DNA of 64,000 nucleotides, taken from NCBI GenBank assembly GCA_003241695.1, contig QFPN01000002.1, positions 434,001 to 498,000 on the forward strand, in the 5' to 3' direction. Shown here piece after piece: positions 44,752 through 55,562 of the stretch. The notes under the pieces were generated by a model. That model saw only the letters and a program-made list of their open reading frames with translations, was not told the origin of the DNA and made no database searches. Position 1 is the stretch's first letter. Each line of letters opens with the position of its first letter. The position numbers and the translations under genes were made by a program. Source of the DNA: Ancylobacter novellus (GTDB taxonomy: Bacteria; Pseudomonadota; Alphaproteobacteria; Rhizobiales; Methylopilaceae).

Positions 44752-45603
44752 TCAGACCACGAGGAAGTCCGAAGCGTCGAGCTTCTCGTGATTGGTCAGG
44801 GTCGCGATCTTGACCGCCGCCTCACCGCCCACGCCGTCGGGATCGTACAAGAGGGTTCCGGTCGAGCGGTCGTAGATGATCCGGTCGCTCGCATCGAGCG
44901 CCGCGACGCCTTCCCGGAACGCGCCGTTGGACAGCTCGCCCTTCTTGAGTTCGGTGAAGACGCTCGAGACCAGCTCGAACGTGTCGTCCCGATGGGAGAA
45001 GTCGACCACCGTGTCGCCGCTCGACGACGACTGCGGCATGTAGTCGAATCGGAAAGTGTCTGCGCCTTTCCCGCCGCGCAGGATGTCCGCTCCGGATCCG
45101 CCGATCAGGGTGTCGTTTCCGGCCCCGCCGTTGAGCTGGTCGTCTCCGCTCAGGCCTTCGAGACGATCGTCTCCGTTCCCGCCGAACAGGACGTCGCGAT
45201 AGACGCTCGTTCCGGTGACGGTGGTGAGGTCCTTGTTCGAGGCGTTGAAGACGAAGTTCTGGGCCGAGAGGCTTTTGAGCGTGACGCCGTCGAGGAAGAT
45301 CGACTCGGCGTTGGAGTTGTATCCGAGGGTGATGAGGACGCCGTCCGGCGTTTCCTGCATGTAGGGCTTGAGGGTGGCGAGGTCGGCGACGTTGAGGGCC
45401 CTGAGGTCGATGCTGTCGCCCTTGGAGAAGCCCTCGATGGTGTCGTTTCCGAACGATCTGTCGTCGTAGCGGAAGACGTCGTCGCCCTTGCCGCCGCCGT
45501 TGAGCGTGTCGTTTCCGCCGAGACCGGAGATCAGGTCGTCCTTTTTCGATCCGGACAGCGCGTCCGCGTACGGCGTCCCGGTGATTTCCTTGGCCTTGCT
45601 CAA
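44752..45603 (-). CDS. RTX (hemolysin-type calcium-binding) repeat protein
   Basis: The 283-residue protein lacks an N-terminal signal peptide and has two blocks of glycine-aspartate nonapeptides (GLGGNDTLNGGGKGDD near residue 30, and LFGGNGDDRLEG...GGAGNDTLIGGSGAD near 145-175). Its C-terminus is hydrophobic (LDASDFLVV). This is the plan of proteins exported by type I secretion. The TTG at 45603 has GGGGAGAG upstream and is preferred over an ATG at 45633. A PrtD/HlyD-type exporter lies at 56887-59987 and could serve it. No catalytic domain was recognised. Confidence 0.85.
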   Translation of the reverse strand: MSKAKEITGTPYADALSGSKKDDLISGLGGNDTLNGGGKGDDVFRYDDRSFGNDTIEGFSKGDSIDLRALNVADLATLKPYMQETPDGVLITLGYNSNAESIFLDGVTLKSLSAQNFVFNASNKDLTTVTGTSVYRDVLFGGNGDDRLEGLSGDDQLNGGAGNDTLIGGSGADILRGGKGADTFRFDYMPQSSSSGDTVVDFSHRDDTFELVSSVFTELKKGELSNGAFREGVAALDASDRIIYDRSTGTLLYDPDGVGGEAAVKIATLTNHEKLDASDFLVV

Positions 45604-45996
45604 GAATGCTCTCCCCAAACGAGCTGTGAACATAGGTGAAGCAACCGTTATCGTCGCTCGCTAACATAGGAGATGTTTTGAGGTCAATTAAGCTACCGTT
45701 CGACAATAGATGCCAAATGGCAGCCATATTTTGTGAATTAATTGTCTTGTGCGCAAAGCGTATGGATGCCGTCGAAAAATACCCTTCGCAAGGCGCGCGG
45801 TTAAGTTTGCAAGTGCTGCGGCGGAGGCGTTCGCTGCAGGATGATTTCTCATTCGCGAAGCGCGCTCTCTGGCGGCACGACGGCCGCACGATAGACGTGA
45901 CGCCAGAGGCCTGATTTTGTAGCTGTTGTCGCCACGGCGTTTTAAAGCGGCCGGGCAGGACGCCGGACCGCGGTCGAAATGGGACACGTTCAGGTC
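45604..45996. other. Gap between the RTX gene and the dehydrogenase gene
   Basis: The first 200 bases are AT-rich for this genome and probably hold the RTX promoter. An 92-codon open frame (45636-45914, plus strand) has no ribosome-binding site or recognisable fold. No terminator or RNA gene was recognised. Confidence 0.45.
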
Positions 45997-47004
45997 ATGA
46001 TGGCGATGACGCTCGGCGATCCTGCGGGATTGGACACGCTCACACGGGTCGAACGCGCTGATCCGGGCCGCCCGGGGCCGGGCGAGATCCGCGTCCGGCT
46101 GCATGCGAATTCGCTCAACTTCCACGATTACGCCGTCGCCGTCGGAATGCTGCCCTCGACGCCGGGCCGCGTGCTGATGTCGGACGGCGCGGGCGTGGTC
46201 GAGGAGGTCGGCGCGGGGGTCGGGGAGTTCTCTGTCGGCGACGCCGTGGTCTCGACCTTCTTTCCGACCTGGGTCGATGGCGAGACGGAGATTTCGGACT
46301 TTTCGCTGACCCCCGGCGACGGGATCGACGGCTACGCCCGCGAGGTCGCGGTCGCGCCCGCGACCGCCTTCACGCGCGCGCCGAAGGGCTGGAGCCATGC
46401 CGAGGCCGCGACGCTCACCTGCGCCGGGCTGACCGCCTGGCGCGCGCTGGTGGTCAATGGCGGGCTGAAGGCCGGCGACGTGGTGCTGACCATGGGCACG
46501 GGCGGCGTCTCGGTCTTCGCGCTGCAGTTCGCAAAGATGATGGGCGCGACGGTGATCGCGACCTCGTCCTCCGACGAGAAGATCGAGCGGCTGAAGGCGC
46601 TCGGGGCGGATCACACGATCAACTATCGCGCGACGCCCGATTGGGGCGTCGAGGCCGCGCGGCTCACGGGAGGGCGCGGGGTCGACCACGTGGTCGAGAT
46701 CGGCGGGCCGGGCACGCTGGCGCAGTCCTTCGCGGCGGTGCGGGTCGGCGGGCACGTCTCGCTGATCGGCATCTTCACCGGCCTGTCGGGCGACGTGCCG
46801 ACCTTCGCGTTGATGGCGAAGCAGGCCCGGCTGCAGGGCCTCATCGTCGGCTCGCGGCGCCAGCAGCAGGACATGATCCGCGCGGTCGAGGCGACGGGGA
46901 TGCGGCCCGTTGTCGACCGGAGCTTCGGGCTGGAAGGCCTCGCCGACGCGTTCCGCTATCAGGAGACGAACAGGCACTTCGGCAAGATCTGCCTGGAGTT
47001 CTGA
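45997..47004 (+). CDS. Medium-chain NAD(P)-dependent alcohol dehydrogenase / quinone oxidoreductase family
   Basis: The 335-residue protein has the GroES-like N-domain (GEIRVRLHANSLNFHDYAV, GAGVVEEVGAGV) and a Rossmann domain with TMGTGGVSVFALQFAKMMG. It lacks the cysteines of the structural zinc lobe, so it is a quinone-oxidoreductase-like, probably zinc-free member. The substrate is unknown. The start could be ATG 45997 (MMAMTLGDPAG, matching family starts) or ATG 45979. A REP-like hairpin follows the stop. Confidence 0.85.
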   Translation: MMAMTLGDPAGLDTLTRVERADPGRPGPGEIRVRLHANSLNFHDYAVAVGMLPSTPGRVLMSDGAGVVEEVGAGVGEFSVGDAVVSTFFPTWVDGETEISDFSLTPGDGIDGYAREVAVAPATAFTRAPKGWSHAEAATLTCAGLTAWRALVVNGGLKAGDVVLTMGTGGVSVFALQFAKMMGATVIATSSSDEKIERLKALGADHTINYRATPDWGVEAARLTGGRGVDHVVEIGGPGTLAQSFAAVRVGGHVSLIGIFTGLSGDVPTFALMAKQARLQGLIVGSRRQQQDMIRAVEATGMRPVVDRSFGLEGLADAFRYQETNRHFGKICLEF

Positions 47005-47007
47005 CGT

Positions 47008-47029
47008 ACGCCCGGCTTGCGCCGGGCGT
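47008..47029. repeat. REP-like palindrome
   Basis: ACGCCCGGC and GCCGGGCGT pair perfectly around TTGC and are followed by GACGG, in the gap between two converging genes. Same family as the copies near 20.0, 35.9 and 56.8 kb. Confidence 0.7.
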
Positions 47030-47044
47030 GACGGAGACGGCGGG

Positions 47045-48436
47045 CTAAAGCATCGATAGCGTGAGCCCAGCGGCGGCGCAGCCGGCGAGCGTCGCCGGCA
47101 CGCCGGTCCTGAAGCGCAGCATGGCGACCATGGCGGCGGCCGCGAGCAGGGCGGCGCGCCAGTCGAGCGAGGCGAGGACCGGCAGGTCCGGCCCGAACCC
47201 GTGCGGCGTCATGTCCCTGAACAGGTAGCGGAGGCCGAACCACAGCGCGAGATTGGCGATGACGCCGACGACCGCCGCGGTGATGGCGGACAGGGCTCCC
47301 GAAAGCGCCGCGTTCGAGCGGAGCTTCTCGACATAGGGCGCGCCGAGGAAGATCCACAGGAAGCACGGGGCGAAGGTGACCCATGTCGTGAGCAGCGCGC
47401 CGAGCGTCCCCGCCCAGAGCGGCGCGAGCGCGCCCGGCGCCCGGAAGGCGGCGAGAAAGCCGACGAACTGCGTCACCATGATCAGCGGTCCGGGCGTCGT
47501 TTCGGCGAGGCCGAGGCCGTCCGCCATCTCGCCGGGCTTCAGCCAGCCGAACGTGTCGACCGCCGCCTGCGCCACATAGGCGAGCACGGCGTAGGCGCCG
47601 CCGAAGGTCACGACCGCCATCGAGGAGAAGAACGCGCCGATCTGCGTCCAGACCGAGGCGCCGCCGGTCGCAAGCCACAGAAGCGCGACCGGCGCGAGCC
47701 AGACCGGAAGCCAGACGGCGAGCGTGGCCAGCGCGCGGGCGCGAGACGGCTCGGCGTGGGAGAGCTCGCCGCGGGCGAACATGTCGTCGACGATTCCCGT
47801 GGCCGGCGCGGTTTTCGACGCCGCGTGGCCGCCGGCCCTGAAGATCTGCGGCGCGCGCCGGGCGCCGAAAAAGCCGACGAGACCCGCGGCGAGAATGATG
47901 ACGGGGAAGGGGATCTCGAGCGCGAAGATGCCGATGAAGGCCGCGACCGCGACGCCGACCATCACACGGTTCCTGAGGGCGCGGCGCCCCACGCGCATGA
48001 CCGCCTCGACCACGATCGCGAGCACCGCAGCCTTCACGCCGAAGAAGGCGGCGTGAAGCAAGGGCGCGTCGCCATGCAGAGCGTAGAGGACGCTCAGGGC
48101 GAGCATCACCACCGCGCCGGGGACGACGAACAGCAGGCCGGCGATCAGCCCGCCGACGGTGCGGTGCATGAGCCAGCCGATATAGGTCGCGAGCTGCTGC
48201 GCCTCCGGGCCGGGCAGAAGCATGCAGTAGTTGAGCGCGTGCAGGAACCGCTCCTCGCCGATCCAGCGGCGCTGCTCGACGAGTTCCCTGTGCATGAGCG
48301 CGATCTGGCCGGCCGGGCCTCCGAACGACAGGCAGCCGATCCTGGCCCAGACGCGCGTCGCCTCCGCGAGGGTCGGCGGGGCGGGGACGGGTTCGGCGGG
48401 CGGGGGAGAAGTTTCGAGGATGTCGCTGGACGGCAT
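47045..48436 (-). CDS. chrA: Chromate transporter ChrA (two-domain)
   Basis: ChrA exports chromate from the cytosol. The 463-residue membrane protein has two homologous halves, each starting with the family motif: RIGCLSFGGPAGQIALMHRELVEQRRW and, in the second half, VVTFGGAYAVLAYVAQAAV. PGPEAQQLATYIGW and TTPGPLIMVTQFVGF are the matching second motifs. The ATG at 48436 has AGGAGGC upstream. No chrB-like regulator is adjacent, so the actual substrate is not proven. Confidence 0.9.
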   Translation of the reverse strand: MPSSDILETSPPPAEPVPAPPTLAEATRVWARIGCLSFGGPAGQIALMHRELVEQRRWIGEERFLHALNYCMLLPGPEAQQLATYIGWLMHRTVGGLIAGLLFVVPGAVVMLALSVLYALHGDAPLLHAAFFGVKAAVLAIVVEAVMRVGRRALRNRVMVGVAVAAFIGIFALEIPFPVIILAAGLVGFFGARRAPQIFRAGGHAASKTAPATGIVDDMFARGELSHAEPSRARALATLAVWLPVWLAPVALLWLATGGASVWTQIGAFFSSMAVVTFGGAYAVLAYVAQAAVDTFGWLKPGEMADGLGLAETTPGPLIMVTQFVGFLAAFRAPGALAPLWAGTLGALLTTWVTFAPCFLWIFLGAPYVEKLRSNAALSGALSAITAAVVGVIANLALWFGLRYLFRDMTPHGFGPDLPVLASLDWRAALLAAAAMVAMLRFRTGVPATLAGCAAAGLTLSML

Positions 48437-48777
48437 GATGCGTCCGCCTCCTTTGTCGGGAGAACCTGGACGCGATCCTTGGGCCTCGGATTTGGAGCGT
48501 CGGCCTGACGGGGTGGTCGCGACGACCCCGTGGGACAGGATGTTAAGCAGGGCGCCGGGGCGACGGCAATCGGGAAGAGAGGCGTACTGTCGCCGCCGCC
48601 CGCGCCACACGGGCGAGCGGAGTCGTCGCTTGCGCCGCGTCGCGCGGTCGGGTCTGATCAAGCCTATGATATGAAAAGGCTTTTTCGCTCTGGAAAAGCC
48701 CGTTCCGGGATTGGCGTTCCGAATTGGAATCGTCTAGGGTCCGCGCGCAAGCGTAACGATGCGAAAGCCTGAAATCC
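48437..48777. other. Divergent gap between chrA and gyrA
   Basis: No gene seen in these 341 bases. A possible sigma-70-like promoter for gyrA is TTGGCG (48711-48716), a 16-base spacer holding TTCC-GAATT-GGAA, then TCTAGG (48733-48738). Confidence in this promoter is low. The rest is GC-rich without a terminator. Confidence 0.4.
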
Positions 48778-51495
<2,718 letters not shown>

Positions 51496-51621
51496 GACGA
51501 GGCGGCTCGCTTCCCCGTTCGGGCGGCGTCGCCTGCGCGGTTAACGCTCTTGGCCGAATGTAAATGGACGCTTCTCCGCCGCGCTTGCCCGGCTCACGGC
51601 CGCGTGACACTTTTTCGTCGC

Positions 51622-51696
51622 GGCCCGGTGGGGGAATGGCTACCCGGGGGGCGGGAACGTCCCTCTATCCTGGTTCGAGTCCAGGCTGGGCCTCCA
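51622..51696 (+). tRNA. tRNA-like gene with aberrant anticodon arm
   Basis: A 72-nt cloverleaf plus encoded CCA can be drawn. The acceptor is GGCCCGG/CTGGGCC with one G-U pair; the D arm is GGG...CCC with AATGGCTA; the T arm CCTGG-TTCGAGT-CCAGG is perfect, with the GGTTCGAGTCC box. The anticodon stem GGGGG/GTCCC has a G-G mismatch and a G-U pair, and the loop CGGGAAC has G in place of the invariant U33 (nominal anticodon GGA). The AATGG D-loop and U73 resemble glycine tRNAs. A strong hairpin follows, suggesting it is transcribed. It may be a pseudo-tRNA or a non-decoding tRNA. Confidence 0.55.
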
Positions 51697-51707
51697 GATA
51701 GGAAAAA

Positions 51708-51752
51708 CGGCGCTCCGCCCTCGGTCATGAGGCGGAGCGCCGCTCTTTCTTC
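51708..51752 (+). terminator. Terminator-like hairpin after the tRNA-like gene
   Basis: CGGCGCTCCGCC (51708-51719) and GGCGGAGCGCCG (51731-51742) form a perfect 12-bp stem with an 11-base loop, followed by CTCTTTCTTC. It lies 12 bases after the CCA end and would end its transcript. Confidence 0.75.
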
Positions 51753-51867
51753 AGCGCTCGATCGAAATCAAGTCGCCCGGCCGCTCCCCAGACGGCCGGG
51801 CGCCCTCGTAACTGTCCGGTGCGGAGAGGGGCGGGAATCCGTCACCGACGCCGTTTTGCGGCGGGGG

Positions 51868-52041
51868 TCAGCGCACGAGGGGATTCAGGTAGAGGAAGCC
51901 CGCAGCGCCGACCCGCTCGGAGGCCGGTCGGCCTCCCTTCGTCGTCGCGGTCGCAAGCGCGGCGAGGGCGGCGACGGCATAGAGTATTGCGAGGGCCGTC
52001 GCGGCCGCCTTCACATATCCAATGCGCGTCGTTTCCGGCAT
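51868..52041 (-). CDS. Small membrane protein (57 aa)
   Basis: On the minus strand an ATG at 52041, six bases after GGGAG, opens a 57-codon frame. It begins MPETTRIGYVKAAATALAIL and continues through an Ala/Leu-rich membrane helix (about residues 9-31), a polar KGGRPASERVG loop and a second hydrophobic stretch AAGFLYLNPLV, then TGA. The good ribosome-binding site and membrane-protein layout argue for a real gene. Family and function unknown. Confidence 0.55.
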   Translation of the reverse strand: MPETTRIGYVKAAATALAILYAVAALAALATATTKGGRPASERVGAAGFLYLNPLVR

Positions 52042-52220
52042 TCGATGCTCCCTTGATGATGCCTCGACACCATAGGGAAATCGACTGAACGCAATCCGGG
52101 CGCGGCGTTCATCGATCGTTCACGGCCTTGTCAGGGTTGCGGAGCGCGCCGGGGGCGGGGTATGCACGGCCCGACCCGTCCGGCCTTGCAGCCGTCTCGC
52201 CCGCCAGCCGCCCCGAGAAC

Positions 52221-52718
52221 ATGCCGCGCGTCGCCTTCTATCCCGGGTCCTTCGATCCCGTGACCCACGGACACCTCGACCTCGCGGCGCGCGCCTGCCG
52301 GCTCGCCGATCGTCTCGTGGTGGCGATCGGGACCCACCACGGCAAGACGCCGCTGTTCTCCGTCGAAGAGCGCCGCGACATGCTGGAGGAGACCTGCGGG
52401 CCGATCGCGCGCGAGGCCGGCGTCGCCTTCGAGGTCGCGACCTTTTCGGGCCTCGTGGTCGAGGCGGCCGTCTCGGCCGGCGCCACGATGCTGATCCGCG
52501 GCGTCCGCGACGGCGCCGACTTCGACTACGAGATGCAGATGGCCGGCATGAACGCCGTCATGGCGCCGGCCCTCCAGACGGTGCTGCTGCCGGCCGGCGC
52601 TGCGGTGCGGGCAGTGAACTCCACCTTCGTGCGCCAGATCGCGGCCATGGGCGGAGACGCCTCGGCCTTCGTGCCGCCGCTCGTCGCGGCCCGTCTTTCG
52701 GCGCGCATGACGAAATGA
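52221..52718 (+). CDS. coaD: Phosphopantetheine adenylyltransferase CoaD
   Basis: CoaD makes dephospho-CoA from ATP and 4'-phosphopantetheine. The 165-residue protein begins at ATG 52221 with RVAFYPGSFDPVTHGHLDL, the nucleotidyltransferase (T/H)xGH motif. It has LIRGVRDGADFDYEMQMAGMN (in pieces) and the C-terminal NSTFVRQIAAMGG. Upstream in-frame codons encode non-conserved residues. Follows gyrA as in related genomes. Confidence 0.95.
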   Translation: MPRVAFYPGSFDPVTHGHLDLAARACRLADRLVVAIGTHHGKTPLFSVEERRDMLEETCGPIAREAGVAFEVATFSGLVVEAAVSAGATMLIRGVRDGADFDYEMQMAGMNAVMAPALQTVLLPAGAAVRAVNSTFVRQIAAMGGDASAFVPPLVAARLSARMTK

Positions 52719-52743
52719 CACCAGTCTTTTACGCGAGGCCCCG

Positions 52744-53280
52744 ATGAAGTTCTGGCTCTCCCTCCTGACGGCGCTCGCGCTTCTGACCGCGCCTGCGGCG
52801 GCCGCGCCAAAGAGCCCCGCGGGGCCGACCGTGACGCTCGAGACCTCGAAGGGGCCGGTGGTGATCCGCCTGCGTCCCGACCTCGCGCCGAAGCACGTCG
52901 AGCGCATCGAGCAGCTGGTGCGCGAGAAGTTCTACGACGGCGTGCCGTTCCACCGCGTGATCGCTGGCTTCATGGCCCAGACCGGAGATCCGACCGGCAC
53001 CGGAACGGGCGGCTCCAAGTACCCGGATCTCGCCGCCGAGTTCTCGAAGGAGAGCTTCAAGCGCGGCGTCGTCGGCATGGCGCGCGCGGGCGACCCGAAC
53101 AGCGCCAACAGCCAGTTCTTCATCTGCTTCGCGGCGGCTCCCTGGCTCGACGGCCAGTACACCGTGGTGGGCGAGGTCGTGAGCGGCATGGACGTCGTCG
53201 ACCAGCTCAAGAAGGGGCAAGGCCAGGGCGGAACCGTCAGCGGCCCGGACATCGTCAAGACCGCCCGGATGGGCGGCTGA
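52744..53280 (+). CDS. Cyclophilin-type peptidyl-prolyl isomerase, exported
   Basis: The 178-residue protein has a signal peptide (MKFWLSLLTALALLTAPAAAA) and a cyclophilin domain with PFHRVIAGFMAQTGDPTGTGTGG (in pieces), NSANSQFFICFAAAPWLDGQY and the catalytic Arg in FHRVI. It should catalyse proline isomerisation in the periplasm. A second, signal-less copy follows 16 bases after its stop. Confidence 0.93.
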   Translation: MKFWLSLLTALALLTAPAAAAPKSPAGPTVTLETSKGPVVIRLRPDLAPKHVERIEQLVREKFYDGVPFHRVIAGFMAQTGDPTGTGTGGSKYPDLAAEFSKESFKRGVVGMARAGDPNSANSQFFICFAAAPWLDGQYTVVGEVVSGMDVVDQLKKGQGQGGTVSGPDIVKTARMGG

Positions 53281-53296
53281 CCAAAGGAGAATTGAG

Positions 53297-53761
53297 ATGA
53301 GCGATCCCGAGAACACGCTCCTGATCGAGACGACCAAGGGCCCGATCAAGGTCGAGATGCGTCCCGACCTCGCGCCGATCCACGTCGCCCGCATCAAGGA
53401 GCTGGTGCGCGAGGGCTTCTACGACGGCGTCGCCTTCCACCGGGTGATCGACGGCTTCATGGCCCAGACCGGCTGCCCGCACGGCACCGGCACCGGCGGC
53501 TCGGGCAAGAAGCTCAAGGCCGAGTTCTCGAAGGAGAAGCATGTCCGCGGCACGGTTTCGGCCGCGCGCGCCATGGACCCGAACTCCGCCGACAGCCAGT
53601 TCTTCATCTGCTTCGCCGACGCGCCCTGGCTCGACGGCCAGTATTCGGCGTGGGGCAAGGTCACGGAAGGCATGGAGAACGTCGACCAGATCAAGCGCGG
53701 CGAGCCCGTGCGCGATCCCGACCGGATCGTCTCGATCAAGGTCGCGGCCGACGCGGCCTGA
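53297..53761 (+). CDS. ppiB: Cyclophilin-type peptidyl-prolyl isomerase, cytosolic
   Basis: The 154-residue cyclophilin has no signal peptide and shares most of its core with the upstream copy (AFHRVIDGFMAQTG, NSADSQFFICFADAPWLDGQYS). GGAGAA lies upstream of the ATG. The pair is a tandem duplication specialised for periplasm and cytosol. Confidence 0.93.
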   Translation: MSDPENTLLIETTKGPIKVEMRPDLAPIHVARIKELVREGFYDGVAFHRVIDGFMAQTGCPHGTGTGGSGKKLKAEFSKEKHVRGTVSAARAMDPNSADSQFFICFADAPWLDGQYSAWGKVTEGMENVDQIKRGEPVRDPDRIVSIKVAADAA

Positions 53762-53779
53762 TCCAGGGAGCCCGGGCGC

Positions 53780-54232
53780 GTGCTCGAAAAGCTTCTGTTC
53801 GCGGTCCCGGCGCTCGCCGTCGGGGCCGCGGTCGCGTTGCAGGGGGTGGTGAACGCCGGCCTCGCGCGCGGGCTCGGCTCCTATGTTGTCGCCGCCGCCG
53901 TCTCGTTCTGGGTCGGCACGGCGTCGCTCACCGTGCTGGCGCTCGCCATGGGCGGCGTCGGGCCGGCGCTCGCGCAGGGGCGAAGCCTCGGCCTCGGCTG
54001 GTGGCTCGTCGGCGGGTTGCTCGGCGCGTCCTTCGTGACGACCATGACGTTCATCGTGCCGAAGATCGGCATCGGCGCGGCGTCGGCCTTCGCGGTCACG
54101 GGCCAGCTGATCACGGCGGCGCTGCTCGATCACTACGGCTTTCTCGGACTGCCCGAACATCCGCTCACCCTGCTGCGCGCGCTCGGGATCGGCCTGCTGG
54201 TCGTGGGCGTGCTGCTGGTGCGCTTCTACTGA
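53780..54232 (+). CDS. DMT superfamily membrane protein, DUF606 (YdcZ) type
   Basis: The 150-residue protein starts at GTG 53780 after GGGAG and has about five hydrophobic segments. It matches half-size drug/metabolite-transporter-like proteins (GAAVALQGVVNAGLARGLG, SFVTTMTFIVPKIGIGAA, AVTGQLITAALLDHYG). Such proteins usually pair with a second copy; none is here. Substrate unknown. Confidence 0.8.
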   Translation: MLEKLLFAVPALAVGAAVALQGVVNAGLARGLGSYVVAAAVSFWVGTASLTVLALAMGGVGPALAQGRSLGLGWWLVGGLLGASFVTTMTFIVPKIGIGAASAFAVTGQLITAALLDHYGFLGLPEHPLTLLRALGIGLLVVGVLLVRFY

Positions 54233-54283
54233 TCGTTTCGAGGCTCCGGTCGCTTCCGGGGCCGCAAGGCTTGCGGAGCCCGC

Positions 54284-55369
54284 TTGGACGTCTCGCTGTT
54301 CGATTTCGACCTCCCCGAGGAGCTGATCGCGCTGCGCCCGGCGGTTCCGCGCGACGCCGCGCGGCTGCTGGTCGTTCGCCCCGGCGGGTCGCCTGAGCTC
54401 GAGGACCGGGTCGTCTCCGACCTTCCCGATCTGCTGCGCGCCGGCGACGCGATGGTCGTCAACGCGACGCGCGTCATCCCCGCGCGGCTTCGTGGCCGCC
54501 GTCTGCGCGGGGAGGCGTCGGCGAAGGTCGAGATCATGCTCCACCAGCGTCTCGACGGCGCGCGCTGGAAGGCGTTCGCGCGGCCGGCGAAGAAGCTCGC
54601 GGCCGGCGACCGGGTCGAGATCGGCGGGGGAGGCGACGCCTGCCTGCTCGGCCGCCTCGACGCGACGGTCGAGGCGCGCGGCGGGGAGGGCGAGGTCACG
54701 CTTCGCTTCGATCTCGCGGGTCCCGATCTCGACGCCGCGATCGCGGCGGCGGGCGAGCTGCCGCTGCCGCCCTACATCGCGGGCAAGCGCGCGACGGACG
54801 GGCGCGACGCGCAGGACTACCAGACGATGTTCGCCCGCGAGCCGGGCGCGGTCGCCGCGCCGACCGCGGGGCTTCACTTCACGCCGGCGCTGTCCGAAGC
54901 GCTCGCCGCGCGCGGCGTCGGGCGATACGAGACGGTGCTCCATGTCGGCGCCGGCACGTTCCTGCCGGTCAAGGCCGAGGACACCGACGACCACCGCATG
55001 CATTCCGAGACGGGCTTCCTCGACGCCGCGACCGCCGAGGCGCTCAACGCAGTCCGCGACTGCGGCGGCCGGATCGTCGCGGTCGGCACCACCTCGGCGC
55101 GGCTGCTCGAAAGCGCCGCCGGCCCCGACGGGCGGCTCGCGCCGTTTTCGGGCGAGACCGACATCTTCCTCACGCCCGGCTGCCGTTTCCGGGCGGTCGA
55201 CGCGCTGATGACCAACTTCCACCTGCCGCGCTCGACCCTGATGATGCTGATCTCCGCCTTCGCCGGCCTCGACGTCGTGAAGCGCGCCTACGCCCATGCG
55301 GTGAAGGAGCGCTACCGCTTCTACTCCTACGGCGACGCCTGCCTGTTCCTGCCGGGAGAGGGACGGTGA
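54284..55369 (+). CDS. queA: S-adenosylmethionine:tRNA ribosyltransferase-isomerase QueA
   Basis: QueA turns preQ1 at tRNA position 34 into epoxyqueuosine. The 361-residue protein begins at TTG 54284 with FDFDLPEELIALRPAVPRD. It has the family motifs YQTMFAREPGAVAAPTAGLHFT (in pieces), GTTSARLLES and TNFHLPRSTLMMLISAFAG. tgt, the enzyme acting earlier in the pathway, follows after a repeat. Confidence 0.96.
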   Translation: MDVSLFDFDLPEELIALRPAVPRDAARLLVVRPGGSPELEDRVVSDLPDLLRAGDAMVVNATRVIPARLRGRRLRGEASAKVEIMLHQRLDGARWKAFARPAKKLAAGDRVEIGGGGDACLLGRLDATVEARGGEGEVTLRFDLAGPDLDAAIAAAGELPLPPYIAGKRATDGRDAQDYQTMFAREPGAVAAPTAGLHFTPALSEALAARGVGRYETVLHVGAGTFLPVKAEDTDDHRMHSETGFLDAATAEALNAVRDCGGRIVAVGTTSARLLESAAGPDGRLAPFSGETDIFLTPGCRFRAVDALMTNFHLPRSTLMMLISAFAGLDVVKRAYAHAVKERYRFYSYGDACLFLPGEGR

Positions 55370-55391
55370 CGCGCTGGGCGGCGGCGCTCTT

Positions 55392-55528
55392 CTTCACCTC
55401 TCCCCGGCGGGGAGAGGTCGACGCGGCGTCAGCCGCGGCGGGTGAGGGGACCTCGACTTTTCCGGATGGCGGGAGACCCCCTCGCCCGGCGCTGCGCGCC
55501 GACCTCTCCCCGCCGGGGAGAGGTGAAG
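55392..55528. repeat. Perfect 29-bp inverted repeat between queA and tgt
   Basis: Positions 55392-55420 and 55500-55528 are exact reverse complements over 29 bases. Each arm is itself a palindrome around CCTCTCCCCG and CGGGGAGAGG. The 79-base interior is GC-rich. This looks like a mobile miniature or dispersed palindromic element inserted in an operon gap. It would form strong hairpins in the queA-tgt transcript. Confidence 0.85.
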
Positions 55529-55562
55529 GCCCGCGTCTCGATGACGAACGGGCAAGCCTCCC

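Noticed and set aside
45636..45914. 92-codon plus-strand frame upstream of the dehydrogenase
   Set aside because: No ribosome-binding site, no fold, and it overlaps the likely promoter of the RTX gene.
51622..51696. tRNA-Sec (selC), suggested by the selenoprotein gene
   Set aside because: Too short, no long variable arm, no 8-bp acceptor and no UCA anticodon.
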